64,000 nucleotides of DNA from Odoribacter sp. (GTDB lineage Bacteria; Bacteroidota; Bacteroidia; Bacteroidales; Prolixibacteraceae): the NCBI GenBank assembly GCA_013824715.1, contig PNOH01000006.1, positions 62,001-126,000 on the forward strand, in the 5' to 3' direction. The translations under genes and the position numbers were made by a program. Below the pieces are notes generated by a model. It saw nothing but the letters and a program-made list of their open reading frames with translations. It was not told the origin of the DNA and did no database searches. Positions 33,079 through 40,793 of this stretch are shown here, one piece after another. The number at the start of each line of letters is the position of its first letter. The first letter of the stretch is position 1.

Positions 33079-34104
33079 ATGAGTCCAAAAATCGCCATCG
33101 TTATCCTCAACTGGAACGGAGCTAAGCTGTTGCAACAGTTTTTGCCATCGGTGATTGAATTCAGTAAAAATGGCTCAACCGATATATTTGTGGCCGATAA
33201 TGGATCATCCGACAATTCGCTTGCCGTGCTCAGCAATGAATTTCCGGAGATAAAAATTCTTGATCTGAAGCAAAACTATGGATTTGCCAAAGGATACAAC
33301 GAAGCGTTGAAACAGATTGATGCCGATTATTTTGTGATCCTGAATTCAGATGTTGAAGTCACTTCGGGATGGCTTGATTCACCAATCCGGTTAATGGAAA
33401 TGGACCCTTCAATTGCGGCCGTCCAGCCCAAAATACTTAGTTACCACAAAAAAACTCATTTTGAATATGCCGGTGCAGCCGGTGGTTTCATAGACCGGTT
33501 TGGTTATCCGTTTTGCCGTGGAAGGATATTTAATGTAGTGGAAGCCGACAACGGACAATACGATCAACCGACAGAAATTTTTTGGGCAACCGGCGCCTGT
33601 ATGTTTGTGCGAGCTTCTCAATTTCGCGAGGCAGGTGGTTTCGATGCTGATTTCTGGGCGCACATGGAAGAAATTGATTTATGCTGGCGTTTAAAAAACC
33701 TTGGCCACCGTATTATTTATACTCCTGAAAGTTCTGTTTATCATTTAGGTGGAGGAACGCTTGCCTACAATAGTCCACAAAAGCTTTTCCTGAATTTCAG
33801 AAATAACCTTTGGCTTTTGTATAAGAATTTACCCGGAAATCAACTTTTTTACATACTTTTTTTCAGAATGATTCTGGATGCTGTTGCCGCATTTAAACTA
33901 TTGGCCGAGTTTAACCTGAATGGCATCCGAAGTGTACTCAAAGCACATTACTATTTCTGGGTTTCATTTCCTGCACTGAATCACAAACGTAAATTGATCA
34001 GACAGAATAGTGCATTCAGGCAATCCGCCGGAAAATTCCCCAAAAGTATTGTCTTTCAGTTTTATTTCCGGAAACGAAAACGGTTTGGCGAGATACAGTT
34101 GTAG
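33079..34104 (+). CDS. Glycosyltransferase family 2
   Basis: 341 residues from the ATG at 33079 (MSPKIAIVILNWNG). The GT-A fold is seen in 'IVILNWNGAKLL', 'VADNGSSDNSLAVL', the DxD-like 'YFVILNSDVEV', and the acceptor region 'DADFWAHMEEIDLCWRLKNLG' (catalytic E/D-D), here 'FWAHMEEIDLCWRLKN'. It resembles rhamnosyl-transferase-like GT2 enzymes that build cell-surface glycans. Hydrophobic segments near residues 260-290 may attach it to the membrane. It converges with holB with six bases between stops. Confidence 0.9.
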   Translation: MSPKIAIVILNWNGAKLLQQFLPSVIEFSKNGSTDIFVADNGSSDNSLAVLSNEFPEIKILDLKQNYGFAKGYNEALKQIDADYFVILNSDVEVTSGWLDSPIRLMEMDPSIAAVQPKILSYHKKTHFEYAGAAGGFIDRFGYPFCRGRIFNVVEADNGQYDQPTEIFWATGACMFVRASQFREAGGFDADFWAHMEEIDLCWRLKNLGHRIIYTPESSVYHLGGGTLAYNSPQKLFLNFRNNLWLLYKNLPGNQLFYILFFRMILDAVAAFKLLAEFNLNGIRSVLKAHYYFWVSFPALNHKRKLIRQNSAFRQSAGKFPKSIVFQFYFRKRKRFGEIQL

Positions 34105-34110
34105 ATTGCC

Positions 34111-35235
34111 TTACTTCCTGATCAATTTCACTATTTTAAAAAACACATCGGTAAAAATGATCCGGGGGTTTCCATTCATACCGATGTGAGCAAAAGCTGT
34201 TTCGAATACCTCTGTCAGTTCCTGAATGTTTCGTTCGTTGATGAAAGGCGAAAACCGTTTCGAAAATTCCTCCTCCTGATCGCTCATGAAAGTCAATTCT
34301 CTGTTTTTCAAATTGTATATGAAATTTTCGCGAAGGATGATCAGGAAATAGTTCAGGAGGCTTTTTTGCTTTTCACGGCCGATGCCGGCAAGCTGATCAA
34401 CCCATTTAAACAGATCGCTGTATTTTCTTCCATACGAACACCGCATCAGTTCCTTGAAACGTTCGAGGTTAAAAAGTGTTTGTTCGTCGGGTTGAAGCAA
34501 CTCAACCGCTTTGCCGTAATTCCCTTTGGCCAGATGCACGATATTCCGGATGTCGCTGCCTTCTGCTTCTGGCAGTTGTGAAATTGCTTTTGCCAACGAA
34601 TCCGGATCAATGGGGGGAATGGAGATCAATTGGCATCTCGAACGGATGGTGCTGATAATGTCTTCTTCGTTTTCAGTAATCAGGATAAATAACGTTTTTA
34701 CGGGCGGTTCCTCAATCATTTTCAGCAGTTTGTTGGCACAGGCAACATGCATTCTTTCGGGCAACCAAATAATCATCACCTTGTATTCCGATTCGTACGA
34801 TTTGAGATTAAGTTTCCGGATAATCTCTTCGCTCTGATGGGCATAAATCAGGCCCTGAGTATTTTCAACGCCAATCAGGTCGAACCATTGGCCGATGTTG
34901 AAATATGGATTTTGTCCAACCATCATGCGCCATTCCTCCAAAAAATTATCGGAAACGGGCTCCTTAAATTTGGGTGTTTTTATCACCGGAAACACAAAAT
35001 GGAGATCGGGATGGATCAGCTTCCGGTATTTTTTGCACGACGGACATTCGCCGCATGAGTCATCCAACTGCCGGTTGGTACAGGCCACATATTGGGCATA
35101 GGCAATCGCCAAAACCAGTTTCCCGGTACCTTCAGGCCCGGCTAAAAGTTGAGCGTGACTTACCCGCTCTTCCTTTACAGATTGAATCAGACGTTGCTTA
35201 ATGGAATTCTGACCGATAACTTCTTTAAAAAACAT
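34111..35235 (-). CDS. holB: DNA polymerase III delta' subunit (clamp loader)
   Basis: 374 residues from the ATG at 35235 (MFFKEVIGQNSIKQRL); the frame extends 38 codons upstream through a hairpin element, which I exclude. AAA+ clamp-loader features: a modified Walker A 'LLAGPEGTGKLVLAIAYAQ', here 'AGPEGTGKLVLA', a zinc module 'CTNRQLDDSCGECPSCKKY' (four Cys), and the sensor 1 region 'LLKMIEEPPVKTLFIL'. The final Ser/Thr of Walker A is Leu, as in delta' subunits, which do not hydrolyse ATP. It loads the beta clamp with delta and tau/gamma. Confidence 0.92.
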   Translation of the reverse strand: MFFKEVIGQNSIKQRLIQSVKEERVSHAQLLAGPEGTGKLVLAIAYAQYVACTNRQLDDSCGECPSCKKYRKLIHPDLHFVFPVIKTPKFKEPVSDNFLEEWRMMVGQNPYFNIGQWFDLIGVENTQGLIYAHQSEEIIRKLNLKSYESEYKVMIIWLPERMHVACANKLLKMIEEPPVKTLFILITENEEDIISTIRSRCQLISIPPIDPDSLAKAISQLPEAEGSDIRNIVHLAKGNYGKAVELLQPDEQTLFNLERFKELMRCSYGRKYSDLFKWVDQLAGIGREKQKSLLNYFLIILRENFIYNLKNRELTFMSDQEEEFSKRFSPFINERNIQELTEVFETAFAHIGMNGNPRIIFTDVFFKIVKLIRK

Positions 35236-35324
35236 AGTTCGGAAATTGAGGAGTCCAAAAATAACAATTCCTGAAGTGAAAATCCGGTTTAACTGAAATT
35301 TAGATTTCAACAAGTCGGGGGAAA

Positions 35325-35358
35325 AGTGAGCAGGTGACTTTGAAGTCACCCGCTCACT
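35325..35358. repeat. Long hairpin upstream of holB
   Basis: agtgagcaggtgact (35325-35339), loop ttga, agtcacccgctcact (35344-35358): 15 base pairs with one mismatch. Its centre gtgact-ttga-agtcac resembles the dapF hairpin centre. It lies about 90 bases upstream of the holB start codon. Confidence 0.6.
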
Positions 35359-35547
35359 AAGGTAAATTAGATTTTAACAAATCTGGGTTTCCTTCGGACG
35401 TGAACTCCCTTCGACTGCTTCACGCTCAGGGAGCAGTCCTCCGGTCTTCGGTCTTCGGACTTCCGACTTCGATCTCAATGTACTTTACCCCAACATTAAA
35501 TTCAGGAACCCAAAGCGAGCGGAAACTAATCTCACTGATATATTTTT
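35359..35547. other. Gene-free spacer between holB and pgk
   Basis: Contains 'cccttcgactgcttcacgct' followed by cagggag (an inverted-repeat type often scattered in bacterial genomes) and a word repeat of 'cttcgg/cttccg' at about 35432-35471. I see no coding frame in it. Confidence 0.5.
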
Positions 35548-35555
35548 TATCTTTG
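35548..35555 (+). promoter_or_regulatory. -7 box for pgk
   Basis: TATCTTTG, an exact TAnnTTTG, 32 bases before the pgk ATG. No clear -33 TTG at 19-20 bases. Confidence 0.45.
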
Positions 35556-35587
35556 AAGTGAATTTTTATAACTCTAAAAACACATAT

Positions 35588-36781
35588 ATGCAAACTATTG
35601 AAACGTACAATTTCGCCGGAAAAAAGGCGCTTATCCGGGTTGATTTCAACGTACCTCTCGACGAAAATTTTGTGATTACCGATGATACCCGTATCCGTGC
35701 GGCTTTACAAACCATCAACAAAGTAATTGCTGAAGGTGGGTCTCCCATTGTTATGTCGCACTTTGGCCGCCCGAAAGCCGGACCAGACAATAAATTTTCC
35801 ATGTGCCACCTTGTTGGCCACTTGAGCGAACTCCTTGGCCGTGATGTGAAACTTGCCAACGACTGCATAGGCGAGGAAGTTCTGGCTATGGCTAAAGCTT
35901 TAAAACCTGGAGAAGTACTTATGCTCGAAAACCTTCGGTTCCACAAGGAAGAAGAAAAAGGCGACGAAGGGTTTGCACAACAACTGGCTGCCAATGGCGA
36001 TTGTTGGATTAATGACGCTTTCGGAACAGCCCACCGTGCCCATGCCTCAACTGCTGTAATGGCTAAATTCTTCCCCAACGATAAAATGTTTGGCTACCTC
36101 GTCGAAAGCGAAATTGCCAGCCTGGACAAAGTATTAAAAAACCCGCAGCGTCCGCTGACTGCGATTATGGGCGGAGCTAAAGTTTCTTCAAAAATCACCA
36201 TCATCGAAAACCTGCTCGATAAAGTTGACAACCTGATTCTTGGAGGTGGTATGACTTACACTTTTGTTAAAGCTCACGGAGGCGAGGTTGGTAATTCCAT
36301 TTGCGAGTTGGAATATCTTGAAACGGCTTTGTCAATCGAGAAAAAAGCTGCTGAAAAAGGCGTGAAAATCTTTATGGCTACCGATGTGGTTGCTGCTGAT
36401 GATTTTAGCCCGACAGCCAACACCCAGATTGTTGAAGCCAATGCAATTCCTGAAGGATGGCAAGGGTTGGATGCAGGACCAAACAGCATCGCCATGTTCA
36501 AAGATGTGATCGAAAATTCAGGAACTATCCTTTGGAATGGTCCGGTTGGCGTTTTCGAATTTGAAAAGTTCGCGGTTGGTTCAAAAGCGGTTGGCGAAGC
36601 CATTGTAAAAGCAACATCTAAAGGTGCATTCTCCCTGGTTGGCGGTGGCGACTCTGTATCGTGCGTTAACCAGTTTGGTTTTGCCGATGGTGTTTCGTAC
36701 ATTTCAACGGCTGGCGGCGCGCTGCTCGAATACCTCGAAGGACAGGTACTGCCGGGAGTTGCCGCAGTAAGAGGAGAATAA
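35588..36781 (+). CDS. pgk: Phosphoglycerate kinase
   Basis: 397 residues from the ATG at 35588 ([20 protein letters not shown]); ten further codons upstream overlap the promoter zone. The glycolytic enzyme moves phosphate between 1,3-bisphosphoglycerate and ADP. Signatures: '[14 protein letters not shown]', '[10 protein letters not shown]', '[11 protein letters not shown]', '[14 protein letters not shown]', and the nucleotide-binding C-terminal '[20 protein letters not shown]' (here '[12 protein letters not shown]') and '[12 protein letters not shown]'. Length and motifs are canonical. It is followed by its own terminator. Confidence 0.97.
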   Translation: MQTIETYNFAGKKALIRVDFNVPLDENFVITDDTRIRAALQTINKVIAEGGSPIVMSHFGRPKAGPDNKFSMCHLVGHLSELLGRDVKLANDCIGEEVLAMAKALKPGEVLMLENLRFHKEEEKGDEGFAQQLAANGDCWINDAFGTAHRAHASTAVMAKFFPNDKMFGYLVESEIASLDKVLKNPQRPLTAIMGGAKVSSKITIIENLLDKVDNLILGGGMTYTFVKAHGGEVGNSICELEYLETALSIEKKAAEKGVKIFMATDVVAADDFSPTANTQIVEANAIPEGWQGLDAGPNSIAMFKDVIENSGTILWNGPVGVFEFEKFAVGSKAVGEAIVKATSKGAFSLVGGGDSVSCVNQFGFADGVSYISTAGGALLEYLEGQVLPGVAAVRGE

Positions 36782-36876
36782 AAGCCCCCTCCCAACCTCC
36801 TGCTTCGGCAGGCTCAGCAACCACCGAATGGTGAGGAGAAAGAATCGCTTTTATCAATATTGAATGAAATACAGGA

Positions 36877-36904
36877 AACCCGGGGCATGAGCTTCGGGTT
36901 TTTT
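36877..36904 (+). terminator. Terminator behind pgk
   Basis: aacccggggc-atga-gcttcgggtt forms a 10-pair stem (with two G-T pairs) followed by a T-run. It is about 95 bases after the pgk stop, following a 'ccccctcccaacctcc' repeat remnant. Confidence 0.7.
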
Positions 36905-36915
36905 ATCAGACAATT

Positions 36916-36948
36916 AACTCTGACAGGGTTTGAAACCCTGTCAGAGTT
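36916..36948. repeat. Perfect 16-base-pair palindrome before the C_GCAxxG gene
   Basis: aactctgacagggttt (36916-36931), central g, aaaccctgtcagagtt (36933-36948), then a run of A. It is a perfect inverted repeat with a one-base centre. A TTG at 36930 inside it is the only upstream start option of the next frame, but TTG at 36963 seems better. Confidence 0.75.
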
Positions 36949-36962
36949 CTAAAAAAAAAGAC

Positions 36963-37391
36963 TTGAAAAAATCACAAACTGCCATTGAAATTTTTAAAAC
37001 CCTGAATTGCGCCCAATCGGTACTGTTGAGCTATTCCGGAGAATTAAATATCGACGAAATAACAGCTTTAAAAATTGCAAGTGGTTTTGGCGGAGGAATG
37101 GGTATGGGAAAAACCTGTGGCGCGGTCACCGGAGCATACATGGTTTTGGGACTGAAAACGCAGACTGAAGGGAAATCCATACAGGAAATTAAATCTGAAA
37201 CAAAAGCTTCCGTACATAAATTCAACGAATTGTTTGTAGCTAAATACGGCTCGTTAAAATGCAAAAAACTGCTTGGGGTTGATATTTCTACTCCTGAAGG
37301 AAATGCTGTGGCCAATGAAAAAAACCTGTTCGAAACAGTTTGCCCCGGACTTGTTGGTTCTGCCACAGAAATCCTGGAAGAAAATTTCTGA
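36963..37391 (+). CDS. C_GCAxxG_C_C family redox-type protein
   Basis: A small cytoplasmic protein of 142 residues if started at TTG 36963 (no in-frame ATG exists; an upstream TTG at 36930 lies in a palindrome). The family's cysteine pattern is complete: 'NCAQSVLLSY', 'GKTCGAVTGAYMVLGL', 'LKCKKLLGVD' and 'TVCPGLVGSA', plus the glycine-rich 'ASGFGGGMGMG'. These proteins are thought to bind a metal or cluster and act in redox reactions; their exact function is unknown. It follows the pgk terminator and lacks an obvious TAnnTTTG box. Confidence 0.85.
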   Translation: MKKSQTAIEIFKTLNCAQSVLLSYSGELNIDEITALKIASGFGGGMGMGKTCGAVTGAYMVLGLKTQTEGKSIQEIKSETKASVHKFNELFVAKYGSLKCKKLLGVDISTPEGNAVANEKNLFETVCPGLVGSATEILEENF

Positions 37392-37407
37392 ACTTCAAGC
37401 TGAACAG

Positions 37408-37890
37408 TTAAACCGAGTTACAAATCCTGATATTGGAACTTATCACCTCATCCTGATCGTTCAATTGGATGCTCCCCTCAAAAAAACTTTCACCGTCGAG
37501 CAAATTGGGCATCAGCCTGTGAACCAGACTTTCCATCTGCAAATTGAAAATATTCAGAATATCCACCCATTTAAGCCGGCCCGGAATTTTGCCATCCAAC
37601 TCTCCTGAAAATTTGGATGATTCGTACACAAAATAAATGACCGACGTTTGGGTTTCAACCTGATTGGTTTTGACCACCCCGCGCAGAAAAACTTCCGTAA
37701 CTTCAAGTCCGGTCGTTTCCTTGATGTTTCGCAAAGCGGCTTCATTCATGTCTTCAAGAATACCGACATTGCCTTTAATTCCCGAATATTTTCGTTTCAG
37801 CGGGCCTTCTTCAGCAATTTGGTGTAAAAGGATATGATCGGTTTTGTTGTCAAAAATGAATGTAAGTGTTTGAATGGATGAATTGCTCAT
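37408..37890 (-). CDS. Nudix-fold protein with a degenerate Nudix box
   Basis: 160 residues with a Nudix hydrolase fold: 'LTFIFDNKTDHILLHQIA' at the start and the helix 'NEAALRNIKETTGLEVTEV'. The consensus box is G-x5-E-x7-RE-u-xEE-x-G-u; here RE-u-xEE reads RN-I-KET, so two of the metal-binding Glu residues are missing (Asn and Thr instead). Catalysis on nucleoside diphosphates is therefore doubtful. It may act as a ligand-binding or regulatory Nudix-like domain. It sits 17 bases from the end of the converging C_GCAxxG gene. Confidence 0.75.
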   Translation of the reverse strand: MSNSSIQTLTFIFDNKTDHILLHQIAEEGPLKRKYSGIKGNVGILEDMNEAALRNIKETTGLEVTEVFLRGVVKTNQVETQTSVIYFVYESSKFSGELDGKIPGRLKWVDILNIFNLQMESLVHRLMPNLLDGESFFEGSIQLNDQDEVISSNIRICNSV

Positions 37891-37932
37891 TTTGGCTTAA
37901 AAACTGGAGATGGGTTGGTAATAAACCAGTCG

Positions 37933-38274
37933 TTAGTTGCTTTTTTCATAAAGTACTTTTCCTTTTATCAGAAGTTCCCGGGCAAAGAGGCTGTTGTCTT
38001 CAATAAATTTCAGATGCATAGCTTGGGTATGTACAATTAAATCAATCGGAAACTCTTTTTTTATATCGGAAATTGCATGTGATATTTTAAGGTAGATTTT
38101 ACTCTTTTCAGCAAAACTTGAAGGAATTATTTTATCGCCAGTTACAACTAAAATATCCAGATCACTGCTATCCGTGGGATCGCCATGCGCATACGAACCA
38201 AAAAGAATAATCTTTTCAGGTTGTGTTGCTTTAAGTTTCTCAACAATCAATGATATGTAGTTTAACCCTGTCAT
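37933..38274 (-). CDS. MNT-type nucleotidyltransferase without HEPN partner
   Basis: 113 residues with GS-x10-DxD ('FGSYAHGDPTDSSDLDILV', residues about 25-43), a minimal nucleotidyltransferase. Unlike the pair at 11612-12291, no HEPN gene lies on either side: upstream is a 144-base spacer and the metallophosphoesterase promoter, and downstream the Nudix gene follows after 42 bases. It may be an orphan antitoxin or have another target. The sequence ends 'ELLIKGKVLYEKS', typical for this group. Confidence 0.82.
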   Translation of the reverse strand: MTGLNYISLIVEKLKATQPEKIILFGSYAHGDPTDSSDLDILVVTGDKIIPSSFAEKSKIYLKISHAISDIKKEFPIDLIVHTQAMHLKFIEDNSLFARELLIKGKVLYEKSN

Positions 38275-38367
38275 AAAATGTACTCTCCAGCAAATTTAAT
38301 GAAATATTTGGTTTTCAGGCCAACCATTATTTCTGCTGTTTATAATGAACTTTTCAAAAACGAAAGA

Positions 38368-38396
38368 TTTGACGGGTGGTTTAATTCTTATCTTTG
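38368..38396 (+). promoter_or_regulatory. Promoter of the metallophosphoesterase gene
   Basis: TTTG at 38368-38371 and TATCTTTG at 38389-38396, 17 bases apart, 22 bases before the ATG at 38419. Confidence 0.5.
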
Positions 38397-38418
38397 GGTT
38401 AACCAATTCTGACTTTAC

Positions 38419-39330
38419 ATGACTGAACGCTGGATTATTTCAAGAAGGAGCTTTCTGGGATTAGCCGGAACGACCGCTGCGGGACTGCTAATTTCACCTG
38501 ATTTACTGGCAAAAGGTGGAAAGGAGCCACTGATCAGGTTTGGAATGTTGTCAGATGTTCATCACGCAGACCGTGGGCCGGCCGGGATTCGCTATTATCG
38601 CCAGGCGCTTGCTAAAATGCAGGAAGCCGTTGATCGGATGAATCAGGAAAAGCTTGATTTTTTAATCGAACTGGGCGATTTTAAAGATCAGGATGCCGTG
38701 CCCAACGAAACAAATACACTGAAATATTTGTCTGAAATTGAATCTGCATTTCAAAAATTCGACGGCCCTACTTACCATGTGTTGGGAAACCACGATATGG
38801 ACGGAATTTCGAAGCAGCAATTTCTGGAAAGGGTTGAAAACACTGGCATTTCTCCAACGCAAAGTTACTACTCATTCAACCGTAACAGACTTCATTTTAT
38901 AGTTTTGGACGGGAATTTCACCAAAGAAGGGATTGCATACGATCATGGAAACTTTCATTGGGAAGATACTTCCATTCCGTCTATTCAGCTCGACTGGCTG
39001 AAAGATGACCTGAAATCGAACAAGCATCCAGTCATTATTTTCATTCACCAAATGCTCGATGAATCGAAAAACGTGAAACAGGCAGTGCAAAATGCACCCG
39101 AAGTACGGCAAATTCTGGAACAATCGGGTAAAGTGCTTTGTGTATTTCAGGGGCATGTTCATGAAGAAAGATACAATCGAATTAACGGAATCCATTATTA
39201 TTCGCTGAATGCGGTAGTTGATGGCGACGGCCCGGAGAACAGTGCCTACATGATTGTGGATGTTTACAAAGATGGAAGCCTGAAAATCGATGGATACCGC
39301 AGGGCATCCGATATGGAAATGAAAATTTGA
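38419..39330 (+). CDS. Tat-exported metallophosphoesterase
   Basis: 303 residues with a twin-arginine signal ('ISRRSFLGLAGTTAAGLL', residues about 8-25). The calcineurin-like phosphoesterase motifs are all present: D-x-H ('MLSDVHHAD'), GD ('ELGDFKDQD'), GNHD ('VLGNHDMDG'), 'IIFIHQM' and GH-x-H ('FQGHVHEER'). Tat export implies that the dinuclear metal centre is loaded in the cytoplasm. The substrate is unknown, perhaps a phosphodiester or phosphate ester in the periplasm. The stop is followed at once by an inverted-repeat spacer. Confidence 0.92.
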   Translation: MTERWIISRRSFLGLAGTTAAGLLISPDLLAKGGKEPLIRFGMLSDVHHADRGPAGIRYYRQALAKMQEAVDRMNQEKLDFLIELGDFKDQDAVPNETNTLKYLSEIESAFQKFDGPTYHVLGNHDMDGISKQQFLERVENTGISPTQSYYSFNRNRLHFIVLDGNFTKEGIAYDHGNFHWEDTSIPSIQLDWLKDDLKSNKHPVIIFIHQMLDESKNVKQAVQNAPEVRQILEQSGKVLCVFQGHVHEERYNRINGIHYYSLNAVVDGDGPENSAYMIVDVYKDGSLKIDGYRRASDMEMKI

Positions 39331-39443
39331 ACCACATAGCACACATAGGAAAATGAAAAAATGCAGATGAAAAAATGGAAGAATTTTGAAATTTCATTAA
39401 AATTTTAAAATAAAATCTATGTGCCCTATGTGCCTATGTGGTT
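39330..39443. repeat. Spacer with 'acatagg' words as an inverted repeat
   Basis: aaccacatagcacacatagg at 39330-39349 faces gcctatgtggtt and ctatgtgccctatgtg at 39417-39443, with an AT-rich centre of about 65 bases rich in aaaatg/aaattt. It could fold as a long imperfect hairpin or be an insertion remnant; no frame is seen. Confidence 0.55.
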
Positions 39444-39462
39444 AATTTAATAACCTTGATCT

Positions 39463-40152
39463 ATGAAAAAGAAACTCGTCATCCTTTCAGGTGCGGGCAT
39501 GAGCCAGGAAAGCGGCATCCGGACTTTTCGTGATATGGGCGGACTGTGGGAAGAATACGATATCACTGAAGTGGCCACTCCTGAAGCCTGGGCACGAAAT
39601 CCTGAACTGGTGATGCGGTTTTACAACGACCGCCGCAAACAATTGTACGAATGCGAACCCAATTCAGGCCATCGGGGACTGGTCGATCTGGAAAAGGATT
39701 TTGATGTTCAAATTATTACCCAAAATGTGGACGATCTCCACGAAAGGGCTGGTAGCTCAAAGGTTTTGCATTTGCACGGCGAACTTAAAAAAGCCCGAAG
39801 CTCGGTTGATGAAACTCTTGTTTACGATATTGATGGCTGGGAATTGAAATTTGGTCAGAAATGCGCCAAAGGAAGCCAGCTTCGCCCGCACATCGTTTGG
39901 TTTGGCGAAGCAGTTCCGGCCATGGAAGATGCTATCCCACTGGTTGAATCGGCTGATATTCTGGTGGTCATCGGCACTTCGCTCAATGTATATCCTGCTG
40001 CCGGACTGGTCAATTATACGAAAAAAGGAGCGCCGGTTTTTGTAATTGATCCGGAACGTCCTCAGGTGTACGTTCGCAACGTAACCTATATTCAGGAGAA
40101 AGCGGGGAAAGGGGTTGAAATCCTGAAAGAAAAATTAAAACCTCTGGTATGA
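39463..40152 (+). CDS. cobB: Sir2-family NAD-dependent protein deacylase
   Basis: 229 residues with sirtuin motifs: 'LSGAGMSQESGIRTFRD' (GAGxSxxSGIxxFR), 'TQNVDDLHERAG' (TQNxDxLHxxAG), the catalytic His in 'HLHGEL', and 'VVIGTSLNVYPAAGL'. Tyr and Arg in 'MRFYNDRR' match the SIRT5/CobB class that prefers succinyl- or malonyl-lysine. The four zinc cysteines of CobB are not kept: between 'HLHGEL' and 'HIVWFGEAV' only one Cys remains. The next gene overlaps by four bases. Confidence 0.92.
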   Translation: MKKKLVILSGAGMSQESGIRTFRDMGGLWEEYDITEVATPEAWARNPELVMRFYNDRRKQLYECEPNSGHRGLVDLEKDFDVQIITQNVDDLHERAGSSKVLHLHGELKKARSSVDETLVYDIDGWELKFGQKCAKGSQLRPHIVWFGEAVPAMEDAIPLVESADILVVIGTSLNVYPAAGLVNYTKKGAPVFVIDPERPQVYVRNVTYIQEKAGKGVEILKEKLKPLV

Positions 40153-40763
40153 AGCAAATTTACTTCATCGCTTTTCTGCTGACTATGCTCGGCTTAGATG
40201 GGTTTTCACAACGGTTTGAAGGTGGTGTAATTGGCGGGTTTAATGCTTCGCAGGTTGATGGCGACTCGTATCGTGGGTATCATAAACCCGGCATTGCGCT
40301 GGGAGGTTATGTTCAAACAAGCCTTTCCCAAACGGTTTATGTGGGCATGGAACTCAAATTCATGCAAAAAGGCAGCCGGAATATTGATTCGCTGGCAACA
40401 GATGGCCAGATCAAATATATTATGCGGTTAAATTATGTCGATCTTCCTGTTTATCTGGGTATTCGGACCAGCGAAAAAATAGCCATTCTTTTCGGTTTGT
40501 CACCCGGATACCTGATTAGCGGAGCTGAATATAACGACTACGGTAAATTTGAGGAAGAGGATCAAAATCCGTTCAATGAATTGGACCTTCAGGGATTGCT
40601 GGGATTCCGTTTCCAGCTTTCGCGGCGGCTTTTCATTGATCTTCGCGGGGCATATTCCCTGCTGCCAATTCGCAAGCAAACCGGTGATCCGCTCTGGTAT
40701 TGGAAAAGCAACCAGTTCAGCAATTTACTTAGTACCACTGTTCTGTACCGGCTCGATTTATAA
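40149..40763 (+). CDS. PorT-like outer-membrane beta-barrel protein
   Basis: 204 residues with a signal peptide (1-20, ending GFSQ) and alternating beta-strands of a small outer-membrane barrel: 'GGVIGGFNASQVDGDSY' at the start, 'RLNYVDLPVYLGIRT' in the middle, and 'LSTTVLYRLDL' with a terminal hydrophobic residue. This matches the PorT/outer membrane beta-barrel family. Function is unknown; some members assist type IX secretion but most do not. It overlaps the sirtuin gene by four bases, so it is translated together with it. Confidence 0.85.
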   Translation: MKQIYFIAFLLTMLGLDGFSQRFEGGVIGGFNASQVDGDSYRGYHKPGIALGGYVQTSLSQTVYVGMELKFMQKGSRNIDSLATDGQIKYIMRLNYVDLPVYLGIRTSEKIAILFGLSPGYLISGAEYNDYGKFEEEDQNPFNELDLQGLLGFRFQLSRRLFIDLRGAYSLLPIRKQTGDPLWYWKSNQFSNLLSTTVLYRLDL

Positions 40764-40793
40764 ACTAACTTTATAAACTAACCAATCCGAAAT

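Noticed and set aside
35400-35475. Possible CRISPR-like repeats (cttcgg/cttccg words)
   Set aside because: The units are only 6-8 bases and directly adjacent, with no spacers of constant length and no cas genes.
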